Assembly: GCF_020829445.1 (NCBI RefSeq)
Contig: NZ_JAIVFV010000015.1
Coordinates: 1 to 64,000 of the forward strand
Reading direction: 5' to 3'
DNA length: 64,000 bases
DNA from: Nostoc sp. CHAB 5836
GTDB lineage: Bacteria > Cyanobacteriota > Cyanobacteriia > Cyanobacteriales > Nostocaceae
Shown here: positions 28,389 to 36,333 of the stretch, one piece after another
Layout of the letters: the number at the start of each line of letters is the position of its first letter
How positions within the stretch are numbered: the stretch's first letter is position 1
Program-made: the position numbers and the translations under genes
Notes under the pieces: generated by a model
The model's database searches: none
What the model saw: only the letters and a program-made list of their open reading frames with translations
What the model was told of the DNA's origin: nothing

Positions 28389-28576
28389 AGCAGCAGCCAG
28401 ATTATTTATTTGCCAATTAACGCCATGTGCAACTTTACTCTCAAACCTAACCCCCAACCCCTTCCCTACCAGGGAAGGGGAGCAAGAATCAAAGCCTCTC
28501 CCCGTTTCGGGGAGAGGAATGGAAGTGGGGTTTTTAAGAATAAGTTGCACATCGCGCCAATTACCAATTTTCATTT

Positions 28577-28873
28577 ATGACTTCCGACTACGAACAGTTA
28601 GGAATTGCTCCAGGAGCCACCCCCGCCCAAATTAAAGCGGCGTATCACTCCAAGCTGCGTGAATTCCCCGCTCATACCTATCCAGAAGAATTTAAGACAA
28701 TTCGAGGAGCTTACGAAGCACTTCGTAAAGGAGAGACAACTCAAAACGAGGATTTATTGAAGATTCGTCCCTTAAAACCAGAACTAAACCCAGACATACT
28801 AAAACAGGTACGAGAAAAAGCGATCGCTCAACTAGAAGTTAACCTAGATGATTTAATTCGTGCAACATTTTAA
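28577..28873 (+). CDS. Small J-domain-like protein lacking the HPD motif
   Basis: This 98-residue protein begins MTSDYEQLGIAPGATPAQIKAAYHSKLREF, shown here as MTSDYEQLGIAPGATPAQ and KAAYHSKLREF, which matches helices I and II of a J domain, and continues with FKTIRGAYEALRKGE for helix III. The loop that should carry His-Pro-Asp reads PAHTYPEE, so the residues that trigger Hsp70 ATPase are missing. J-like proteins of this kind usually act as regulators or adaptors. It sits between the TPR and GrpE genes, 250 bp before the latter. Confidence 0.75.
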   Translation: MTSDYEQLGIAPGATPAQIKAAYHSKLREFPAHTYPEEFKTIRGAYEALRKGETTQNEDLLKIRPLKPELNPDILKQVREKAIAQLEVNLDDLIRATF

Positions 28874-28888
28874 GAATAGGGCATTTGG

Positions 28889-29056
28889 CAGGGCTATTTC
28901 ATTCTCATCTAGCCCGCCTCAGAATGAATTCTGAGTCTAATAGCGAAAGTCGTCTAAAGACGACTGAGAAAAGATTATAGTCCGTTTTAACGGACTTTAG
29001 CTATGAGCCAGGAACTTCAGTTCCGGGTGGTTTATGTCTAGAATGAAATAGCCCTG
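28889..29056. repeat. CAGGGCTATTTC-family MITE with 9/10 target duplication
   Basis: CAGGGCTATTTCATTCT (28,889-28,905) is exactly inverted at 29,040-29,056. Flanks are GGGCATTTGG (28,879-28,888) and GGGCATTAGG (29,057-29,066). The interior includes two hairpins (GTCGTCTAAAGACGAC and AGTCCGTTTTAACGGACT). It lies between the J-like and GrpE-like genes. Confidence 0.8.
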
Positions 29057-29080
29057 GGGCATTAGGCACGGGGAACAAAC

Positions 29081-29162
29081 AACAAATGACAAATGACAAA
29101 TGACAAACAACAAACAACAAATGACAAATGACAAATGACAAACAACAAACAACAAATGACAA
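29081..29162 (+). repeat. Heptamer-like tandem array overlapping the grpE-like start
   Basis: About eleven degenerate copies of AAATGAC / AAACAAC. The array supplies the start codon and first twelve codons of the next gene. Confidence 0.8.
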
Positions 29163-29949
29163 ACAAGCTTTATTTAACCAATTTTTAGATTATTTACATT
29201 CAGAACAAACACCACCTGAATATCTGGGTGAACCGCCAGAGTCAGCTAATTCCTTTGATGCCTATCAAATGGTGGCAGAATGGACTGCTTTACGCTATGA
29301 AGTTAAGCAACAGGGCAAATTGTTGCGTTCTACTCAAGATGCTCTAGTGCAAGCATTAGAAGTAACTCGTACAGATAAAGAACAGCTGCAAATACGTCTG
29401 GAAGAAAGCCAAAAACAGGCATTAGATAAATCTGAACAACAGCAAGAGAAACTACTAAAAGATTTGCTGGGTATCGTGGATGCTTTAGATCAGGCTTGTA
29501 CGTACTGGCAAGCCGAAATAGAAGCATTATCTGCTACCTCAATCCCAAAATCTACCCCAGAAAAAAGCTTGTGGCAAAAGCTAAAACAGTGGTTTGCTGG
29601 TAAAGAAGTTCAATCAACAGTGTCTGAAAAATTACCAATATCAGAATCTTTAAGCGAAATTTTAACCAGCAATCAACAGGGAGTAGAGTTAATTAGGCGA
29701 TCGCTTTTAGAAGTACTACGACAACGGCGTGTTGTTCCCATCGCAGCACAGGGCAAACCCTTTAACTCCCAAACCATGTATGCTGTGGGACGTGAGTCCA
29801 GAGCAGATATTCCAGATAATACCGTGATTCAGGAAGTAGTACGCGGTTATTTATGGGGCGACACCTCCGGTAACGACGGAACCATACGCGTTCTGAGAGA
29901 AGCACAGGTAATCGTAGCAGCACAAGGGAGTGATATCATGTCCGCATAA
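29128..29949 (+). CDS. grpE: GrpE-family nucleotide exchange factor (long form)
   Basis: This 273-residue protein has the GrpE order: a long Gln/Glu coiled coil (about 75-125), then LLGIVDALDQACTYW, GVELIRRSLLEVLRQRRVVPIAAQG split as GVELIRRSLLEV and RRVVPIAAQGKPF, and a beta-rich tail VVRGYLWGD...VLREAQVIVAA. It would release ADP from an Hsp70. The N-terminus MTNDKQQTTNDKQ is encoded by a tandem repeat; it is the only in-frame ATG before codon 48, so either the repeat became coding or an unusual start is used. An insertion (about 140-165) splits the coiled coil from the head. No dnaK lies in the window. Confidence 0.82.
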   Translation: MTNDKQQTTNDKQALFNQFLDYLHSEQTPPEYLGEPPESANSFDAYQMVAEWTALRYEVKQQGKLLRSTQDALVQALEVTRTDKEQLQIRLEESQKQALDKSEQQQEKLLKDLLGIVDALDQACTYWQAEIEALSATSIPKSTPEKSLWQKLKQWFAGKEVQSTVSEKLPISESLSEILTSNQQGVELIRRSLLEVLRQRRVVPIAAQGKPFNSQTMYAVGRESRADIPDNTVIQEVVRGYLWGDTSGNDGTIRVLREAQVIVAAQGSDIMSA

Positions 29950-30193
29950 TATCAAAAAGATTTGCCCTCATCCCCCAACCCCAGTATTGAGACCTAACCC
30001 CCAGCCCCTTCCCTACAAGGGAAGGGGAGCCAGAGTTTCAAAGCCCCTCTCCGCATCGGAGAGGGGTTTGGGGAGAGGTCTGCCAACTTGTGTATACACG
30101 GTAGCCCCTTGGGATTCAGTACTTACTCAACTGAGAACCGCTATAGTTTGGAGAGTTTGTAGTAAGCACAAAGCGTGCTGATTCTAATATTTT

Positions 30194-31771
30194 TTAAATT
30201 TGCAAAAAGTTAGCGATCGCCTGCGGTAGTGGCAGAATAATTACAACCAACAAAGCCATTGCTAGTAATCCCCAAAGGTCACGTCCGTTATCCAATTCAC
30301 TGACATCATTCAGCGCAGGTTCATCAACCAATGGCATAAATAATAAGATAATCGCCCACACTAAAAATTCTTCCCGAACCAAAGAAAGTAATAGCAACAA
30401 CACGCGAGCAATTTGACCAATCACCATTGCAGTTCGTTGTCCAAACATCGCATGGATAATGTGACCTCCATCTAGTTGTCCCACAGGCATTAAATTTAAT
30501 GCTGTAACAATTAGTCCTAGAAAACCTGCTACTGCAACTGGATGTAAATCAAGGGCTGATTTTGCTGTTAACTCACTTCCCAAGGCTAACTTCGAGAGTA
30601 GCGCCACTAAAATTGAATACTTAGGATTCAGGGCATCAGGATTCAAAAGTCGGGTTTTTTCAGTGATGGAAACCACATCAGAATTAGCCAAGCCCCAGAT
30701 TAAAAATGGCAAGCTAACAACAAAGCCTGCAATTGGCCCAGCAATACTAATGTCAAATAAAGCTTTGCGGTTGGGAATGGGACTACGCATTTGAATAAAT
30801 GCACCAAAAGTTCCCAAGAAAAAAGGCACGGGAATAAAATAAGGCAACGTCGAGCGAATCTTGTAAAATTTAGCCGTCAAATAATGCCCAAGTTCATGAA
30901 TGCCCAAAATAGTCATCAGTGCTAAGGAATAAGGCAATCCTTTGAATAGGACATCTGGGTTAGATAGAACTTTGAACAAAGAGCTAATTTCCCACAGAGG
31001 CGGTAGAGAAACACCAGCAATTTCCATTCCCACCAAGGTAGTAGTTAGCAAAGTAGCTACTAATAGTAGAAGTGCTAACCCTGGTCTAGCTAACTGTTCC
31101 TGGTCGCGTCGTGGCGTAACTGTCTGTTTAGCAGCTTGAGTGTTGGGAACCAGCACAAAGAAAGGTTTGCCATTGAAACCTTCTTGAAAAATCAGCACGA
31201 AGCGATCGCCAAATTCTGCTTCAATATTAGTCTTAATCTGCTGGTAGGCGTTGCTAGCTTTAGTTCGCAACTGACCACGGCAAATCACGGCTTGTGGTCG
31301 ATACTCAATATTTTGAACGTAGTATACAGACCAAGGAAAACAATTTCGCAGTTGGGTTTCTTCCGTTAGCTCAATGGGACGCGCTATTGGCTCTGCGATC
31401 GGCTGGATAGTCTGCTCTGATTCCGAAGCTTGAGCTTGAGCTTGGGCTGGCGCTTGGGTATCTCTTGGCACTCCACGCCCCCATTGGAACAACATCCAGT
31501 ACAACAGTGTGCAGACAAATAACGACGAAATAATCAGCCCTGGCGGTGGAGGTTGTTTGGGGCCGTACAACAGCGTCCATCCACTCAGCAGAAATGCTGG
31601 TATCATTAAAACCAGCCACAACAACCATACTGGCGTTCGGGTGATGTGAGCGACACTGTGCTGCACCATTAGATAAGTCGCTAGCCCCAGTAGAATGATA
31701 AAGAGAAACCAAAATACCATGTTATCTTCAGTAATTTTGACCAAACGCCCCGCCAGTAGCTTTAGCACCAT
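30194..31771 (-). CDS. Site-2-protease (M50) zinc metalloprotease, EGY/cyanobacterial type
   Basis: This 525-residue membrane protein has two N-terminal hydrophobic segments, then a soluble domain (about 140-215). The protease core follows with ILGIHELGHYLTAK (HExxH, about residue 290) and ALNLMPVGQLDGGHI (the NxMPxxxLDGG motif, about 432), plus about four more membrane segments. It probably cleaves transmembrane anchors, for example of anti-sigma factors. An ATG at 31,720 (MVFWFLF) is an alternative start. It diverges from the MBL gene. Confidence 0.87.
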   Translation of the reverse strand: MVLKLLAGRLVKITEDNMVFWFLFIILLGLATYLMVQHSVAHITRTPVWLLWLVLMIPAFLLSGWTLLYGPKQPPPPGLIISSLFVCTLLYWMLFQWGRGVPRDTQAPAQAQAQASESEQTIQPIAEPIARPIELTEETQLRNCFPWSVYYVQNIEYRPQAVICRGQLRTKASNAYQQIKTNIEAEFGDRFVLIFQEGFNGKPFFVLVPNTQAAKQTVTPRRDQEQLARPGLALLLLVATLLTTTLVGMEIAGVSLPPLWEISSLFKVLSNPDVLFKGLPYSLALMTILGIHELGHYLTAKFYKIRSTLPYFIPVPFFLGTFGAFIQMRSPIPNRKALFDISIAGPIAGFVVSLPFLIWGLANSDVVSITEKTRLLNPDALNPKYSILVALLSKLALGSELTAKSALDLHPVAVAGFLGLIVTALNLMPVGQLDGGHIIHAMFGQRTAMVIGQIARVLLLLLSLVREEFLVWAIILLFMPLVDEPALNDVSELDNGRDLWGLLAMALLVVIILPLPQAIANFLQI

Positions 31772-31913
31772 AGCATTAACTACAAGGCAGACCTCAAATC
31801 CCGATTTTTTTCACAACGGTTAACAGTGCTGCTTAACGCTCAAATTTCCATTTTTGAGAATTTCCACACTGTAACGAGATTGTCCACAACTCCTCCGTTT
31901 CGGTTCTTTGATC

Positions 31914-32648
31914 ATGTGCCCTTTACCACAAGTGCCAAGTCATACAACTAAGCCACCACGGGCTGTCTTCCCTGACGAAGTTCCTAGCGGAAGTTCTCTG
32001 CAATCGGACTTCGCACAAGAGAGCATTTTTGCCTTTCCACCCAATCGGGACACATTAGGCGCAACCTCTTATTTCATTGTAAGAAACGAAGGTAATATCC
32101 TGATAGATTGTCCGGCCCTAGACCAAACAAATCAAGATTTTTTCAGAGCGCATGGAGGGGTGCGTTGGTTATTTCTCAGCCATCGAGGCGCTATTGGCAA
32201 AACTGCTGAAATTCAGCAAACCTTTGGCTGCGAGGTGCTGATTCAAGAGCAAGAAGCTTATTTATTACCAGGCTTAACTGTAACTACCTTTAGGCAGGAA
32301 TTTACTCTCGATGCAACAACACAAGTGATTTGGACACCGGGCCATTCTCCCGGCTCATCTTGTCTCTACTACAGTGAGCTTGGAGGTATATTGTTTTCTG
32401 GTCGCCATTTAGTCCCTAACCAGCACGGTCAACCAGTACCATTACGGACAGCGAAAACCTTTCATTGGCCTCGACAAATTAACAGTCTTCGGCTGTTATT
32501 AGAGCGTTTTACACCAGGAACTCTTCGCTATATTTGTCCCGGAGCTAATACAGGATTTCTTAGAGGAAAGGGTGCTATAGATCAAGCTTATCAACACCTC
32601 GCTTCCCTAAATTTACCAGTTTTGCTAGGGATACAGTCCCTATTTTAG
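31914..32648 (+). CDS. Metallo-beta-lactamase-fold protein with degenerate metal motif
   Basis: The ATG at 31,914 is preferred over a TTG two codons earlier. The 244-residue protein folds like MBL hydrolases: YFIVRNEGNILIDCP, WLFLSHRGAIGKTAEIQ and VIWTPGHSPGSSCLYY, then GGILFSGRHLVP. The HxHxDH signature reads SHRGAIGK, so most of the first metal site is lost, while TPGHSPGS and the later SGRH position (usually SGD) are partly kept. It may be catalytically altered or non-enzymatic. The N-terminal 35 residues are Pro-rich and unassigned. Confidence 0.72.
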   Translation: MCPLPQVPSHTTKPPRAVFPDEVPSGSSLQSDFAQESIFAFPPNRDTLGATSYFIVRNEGNILIDCPALDQTNQDFFRAHGGVRWLFLSHRGAIGKTAEIQQTFGCEVLIQEQEAYLLPGLTVTTFRQEFTLDATTQVIWTPGHSPGSSCLYYSELGGILFSGRHLVPNQHGQPVPLRTAKTFHWPRQINSLRLLLERFTPGTLRYICPGANTGFLRGKGAIDQAYQHLASLNLPVLLGIQSLF

Positions 32649-32683
32649 AAGCAAGGGGCGAGGTCACTCAACCATATTGCATA

Positions 32684-32755
32684 AAAATATTAGGCGATCG
32701 CTATTACATATTTGCCTTTTTCATGACAAAGAGAGTTGCGATCGCCTAATATTTT
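32684..32755. terminator. Inverted repeat with HIP1 between convergent genes, possible bidirectional terminator
   Basis: AAAATATTAGGCGATCGC (32,684-32,701) is exactly inverted at 32,738-32,755 with a 36-base loop. It lies between the convergent MBL and ferredoxin-like genes. T-runs exist on both sides. It could also be a small mobile repeat. Confidence 0.45.
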
Positions 32756-32861
32756 ACTCTTGCAAGAGTCTATCAAAAGTTTAAAACCGAGTACTAATGG
32801 AACACACTTGAGAAAACATTATTAAACTTTCTTATTAAAATGTCAATATTCTTCTACTTTC

Positions 32862-33518
32862 TTAGCAAAACTTGCCATTAGATATTGCCACTTCCCTTAA
32901 ATTCTCAGGCTGTGCTGACAAACTGTTGTCACCAAAATGTTGATTCATGACTGCGGGGACAAGTGAGGCTTGAATTCGGCTATGGCGCGTTTTATCTGGC
33001 ATTACTAAGTTGGGCCCAGCTTTACAGTTCTTCATACAACCAGTGCCCTTGATTGTAACTTGGTCTTCTAAACCGCGATCGCTTAAAGCCGCCTCCAGCG
33101 CCTGACAAACTGCTTTCCCACCACGTTTCATACAATCAGACTTTTGACACACCAAAATCGTGGCTTTAGCCTTAGCTGGTTTTACCTTGACATGATCGAT
33201 AGATGTGGGTTCTTGTGCTACGGCGATGGTTTGAACTTTCCCCATTTCAGAACGCGCCGCCATCACACGTTCAGCTTTGAGCGTAACTTTGTCTTTTTTT
33301 AGATCGTATTCTTTATAACCAACAACTTGTAGCCAAGTACCTGCTGGTAGCCGCAAATCAAAAGCAGCTCGTAAATTTTTCGCAAGTTTAACGTAGCACT
33401 CACCCTCATGAGTACCCAGCAGTAAACCTTTGAGCTTATAGCCATCTTTAATAACAAAATCTATAAATCTACCCTCAAGACAAAATTCTGATACTTCCAT
33501 ACTGTGAGATGCACCCAT
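32862..33518 (-). CDS. 2Fe-2S thioredoxin-fold ferredoxin domain protein
   Basis: This is a 218-residue protein. The N-terminal ~85 residues (FCLEGRFIDFVIKDGYKLKG, TWLQVVGYKEYDLKK) form a small beta-rich domain. The second part has ATILVCQKSDCMKRGGKAVC and GTGCMKNCKAGP, the Cys pattern of shethna/thioredoxin-like 2Fe-2S ferredoxins. It is a probable electron carrier or sensor; partners are unknown. A TTAAAAGGAGG-like site is just upstream of the ATG. It may be co-transcribed with the 90-residue gene upstream (77-bp gap). Confidence 0.78.
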   Translation of the reverse strand: MGASHSMEVSEFCLEGRFIDFVIKDGYKLKGLLLGTHEGECYVKLAKNLRAAFDLRLPAGTWLQVVGYKEYDLKKDKVTLKAERVMAARSEMGKVQTIAVAQEPTSIDHVKVKPAKAKATILVCQKSDCMKRGGKAVCQALEAALSDRGLEDQVTIKGTGCMKNCKAGPNLVMPDKTRHSRIQASLVPAVMNQHFGDNSLSAQPENLREVAISNGKFC

Positions 33519-33595
33519 TTTTTAACCTCCTTTTAATTAATACGAGTTGTCTACTCTGATATTTGCAGCACGAGGGTTAACACTGGCGATGTAGA

Positions 33596-33868
33596 TTAAA
33601 ACTTTTGGTCACGACTTTTCCAGCAGCATTCAAGAGTCCAAATCTGGTCTTGACGAGAAGCTGTAAATCGGCGGATCACACTCCAAACCTGAACAGCCAC
33701 AGTCGGATTGCCAATTTCAACTTTCAATGGCTGGTTAGCCGCACAACTACAGGGAATGTCTAACTCCTTTAGGCGTTGATAGACTTGCCAGCGATCTGTC
33801 CAATTCACCTCTACAAGGTGGTTTATTTCTATTTCTGAACTAAACGATTTCAAGATAATTGCCCTCAA
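33596..33868 (-). CDS. Conserved cyanobacterial small protein, function unknown
   Basis: This 90-residue protein has no recognised domain. It contains two Cys in IPCSCAANQ and one or two in LECCWKS, and a helical segment WQVYQRLKELD. It is 77 bp upstream of the 2Fe-2S protein gene on the same strand, which suggests an operon. The coding pattern and spacing look real. Confidence 0.55.
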   Translation of the reverse strand: MRAIILKSFSSEIEINHLVEVNWTDRWQVYQRLKELDIPCSCAANQPLKVEIGNPTVAVQVWSVIRRFTASRQDQIWTLECCWKSRDQKF

Positions 33869-34054
33869 AGTGCAACAAACTTGTACTAACTACCGCGATT
33901 TAACTCCCTGCTTTTTGAAAGTCTTAGGAGTTTAGCCTCTTAAAACCAGCATACCTTAAGTGCAAAGAATTCTCATTAATTTTAAAAAAAAATTTTGCAC
34001 TCATCCGATGAGCGAGAAATCAATTCAAAATTAGACATCTTGCAAAAGTCCCTA

Positions 34055-34565
34055 AGAGGTTGTTTGAAAAGTATTTGACTGTGATTTTAGGCACTTGGTG
34101 ATCCCCCCTAACCTTCCTTAAAACAGTTAGGGATTACCAAGAAATAAATTATCCCATCTTGTGGGGTGGGCATCTTGCCCGCCCATAGTCAAGGGATCTC
34201 GTGTCGCCCACCCCACAATAAATAGTTGGATATTTATTTATTTGGAAGTCCCTTATCAAGTATCCGCATTATCAGTCTGTCGTTAGACAAACCCAGAGAG
34301 GCTTTGAAACCCCCATTCCCTTGTGGGCTAGGGCAGGGTGGTTTCATACAAGCAGAGAAAAACAACAACTGGGTTTCAAAGCCTCTCTCCCAAACATGGG
34401 AGAGGAATGGAAGTGGGGGTAAAAAGCCATGCCACAAAACGAGAAACCAAGACTTATGTATTTTTCTTTCTTCGTATGAAACCACCCTGCATTCCCTTGT
34501 GGGCTAGGGGGGGGTTAGGTTTGGGAGGCTTTAGTCTGACGAAAAATACTTTTAAAACATCCTCT
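34055..34565. repeat. Large inverted-repeat element
   Basis: The arm at 34,055-34,075 (AGAGGTTGTTTGAAAAGTAT) and the arm at 34,545-34,565 are inverted with three mismatches. The 511-bp interior is composite and non-coding. The termini resemble insertion-sequence ends, but no transposase is left. Confidence 0.55.
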
Positions 34566-34802
34566 AAGGATTATTTTGTATTTTTAATTTTATTTAATTG
34601 TGACGCTTCAAATTCTTAAGCTTTTGCAAACCTTTATTATTTAAACTGATAAAGCTTGGAAGTGGGGATTGATTGTGGCATATATCTGTAAGTTTATTCA
34701 GCATACAATAGATTCCTCAGATAAAAATCTATCTCAACTAGCTAATTGCTAAATATTATCTACGTCAAATATTATGTAAATATGTTTACTTATATTAAAA
34801 AT

Positions 34803-34964
34803 CAATCCGCTTGGGTTAAGGCTAAAACTCTTTGTGAAAGTTAATTTTTTTAACGTAGACGCAAAGCGTCTTGCCGCAGGCTACCGCAAACGCGAGTGCG
34901 TCTCGTAAGAGTTGGACGCAAAGGGCGCAAAGAGAAGGAAGAAATGCTCAACCCAAGCGGATTG
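34803..34964. repeat. CAATAC-family MITE with exact 10-bp target duplication
   Basis: CAATCCGCTTGGGTT is exactly inverted at the right end. Flanks 34,793-34,802 and 34,965-34,974 are both TATTAAAAAT. Confidence 0.85.
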
Positions 34965-35083
34965 TATTAAAAATGGCAGATAAATAGGGATGCCATTCTC
35001 TGCCATTGTTTATAATATTTTAACAGTTAGTGTTGCCAACTTTTTCTTTCAGTCTAGGTAGAAAAATCTAGATTATGAGAGTT

Positions 35084-35638
35084 TTAGCTTTGAGCAGCTT
35101 GGACAAATCCTAATGTTAAGCTGTCTTTAGCCAGGAAGTGAGACAGATGATAAGCACGTTCCTCAGTTTTCAACAAAATCTTTTCGTAGAGATAACGTGT
35201 GCCACGATCGCCTAAACTCTCTGCTTGAGCCGCTTGACGGCGAATTACGCCAAGAATAGCTTGTTCTGCGGCCAAGTCATTTTCCACCATTTGGCGAGAG
35301 GAATATACCCCTTCAGATTCTTGTTCAAAACAGGTTAATTCTGCGAGTTTGCTGAAGGTTGCTACTGGCACACCACCTAGTCCATCTAAGCGTTCTCCAA
35401 TTTCATGGATATGGTCTTGTACTTGGTTGTAGCTTTCGTTAAAAAACTCATGCAGAGAGTAAAATTCTGAGCCTTCAACTACAAAATGATGCTTTTGGTA
35501 CTGCAAGTATAGTGCCTGGAAACTAGCTAATACAACGTTAAATCCTTCTGTAACTGGAGCCGTTACGCTTTGATCCAGTAATACGGGATTGTCATATACA
35601 TGACCAAAATTACGTAACAAAGTTTGCGTTTCAGACAT
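35084..35638 (-). CDS. dps: Dps-family ferritin-like protein, probable His-type ferroxidase centre
   Basis: This 184-residue protein matches Dps: [20 protein letters not shown] (first helix pair, ligand His), [17 protein letters not shown] and a long C-terminal helix pair. At the position where most Dps have Asp (vDxxAERI) this one has His (IHEIGERL). A His-type ferroxidase centre has been described for Dps4 of Nostoc punctiforme, so this is probably an orthologue; that identification is from memory. It oxidises and stores iron and protects DNA from peroxide. The C-terminus is short and not basic. Monocistronic. Confidence 0.82.
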   Translation of the reverse strand: MSETQTLLRNFGHVYDNPVLLDQSVTAPVTEGFNVVLASFQALYLQYQKHHFVVEGSEFYSLHEFFNESYNQVQDHIHEIGERLDGLGGVPVATFSKLAELTCFEQESEGVYSSRQMVENDLAAEQAILGVIRRQAAQAESLGDRGTRYLYEKILLKTEERAYHLSHFLAKDSLTLGFVQAAQS

Positions 35639-36333
35639 TGTTCTCCTCGCTTTTTAACAGTTATAGATTTTAACTGCTTATTCTTTACATCTTAACATCT
35701 TAACAATAAAAACAAGCTAATTGGCCATCATAATATTTTGTATTTTTGCTTACTAAAAGTCTCAATTTTCTTGTTTACTGGATGAACTATACTCATCAAG
35801 TTGCGTTTATTTATCATTATTGTTGACATGAAAACTTAAGTGTGTATAATTTTCATGAGAGTGGGGAAACAGGGTAGAATTTTCCCCCTCATCTTTGACT
35901 CTGGTGGGAGCATCCCAAATGTGCAAAAACCTTGATAGCCCTCCTGACAATTTAGGTCATCTGGAAAACCTCACTTCTATTTCTCTCTTCCTTTAAGGCT
36001 ACGGTGTATACACAAGTGACTTATTTTGCTCAAAGCGCTCTCAGACCTAACAAGAACATTCAAGAGTTGGGGAGTCAACCTTCAAAGCCCCTCTGTGCGT
36101 CGGAGAGGGGTTTGGGGAGAGGTCTGCCGACTTGTGTATACACGGTAGCTCCCAAACATGGGAGAGGGGCTGGGGGTGAGGGAAAAGATTTAAGCTTGCA
36201 TTGGGATGCTCCCGACTCCGGTTCCCCCCTTCCTGTCATCAAACTTAGAAAACTTAATAATAAAAAGTACGACAGGGGGTAAAGACCCTTAAAATAATCA
36301 GGATTTGTATTCTCGTATTCCAAGGCAACTACT
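35639..36333. other. Repeat-rich spacer upstream of carB
   Basis: It includes a fragment of the TGACAATT(C/T)AGGTCAT family at 35,948 and an inverted pair GTGTATACACAAGT (36,005-36,018) / ACTTGTGTATACAC (36,130-36,143). The same pair-end occurs at about 30,087-30,102. CTCTCC/GGAGAG hairpins lie in between. No gene. Confidence 0.5.

Larger units (their letters stand above)
33869..35083. other. 1.2-kb non-coding island of repeats
   Basis: No credible gene. It contains the inverted-repeat element 34,055-34,565, a GTGGGGTGGGC/GCCCACCCCAC pair (about 34,157-34,220), CCCTTGTGGGCTAGGG repeats inside GAAACCACCC/GGGTGGTTTC arms, and the CAATAC element at 34,803. Confidence 0.6.
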
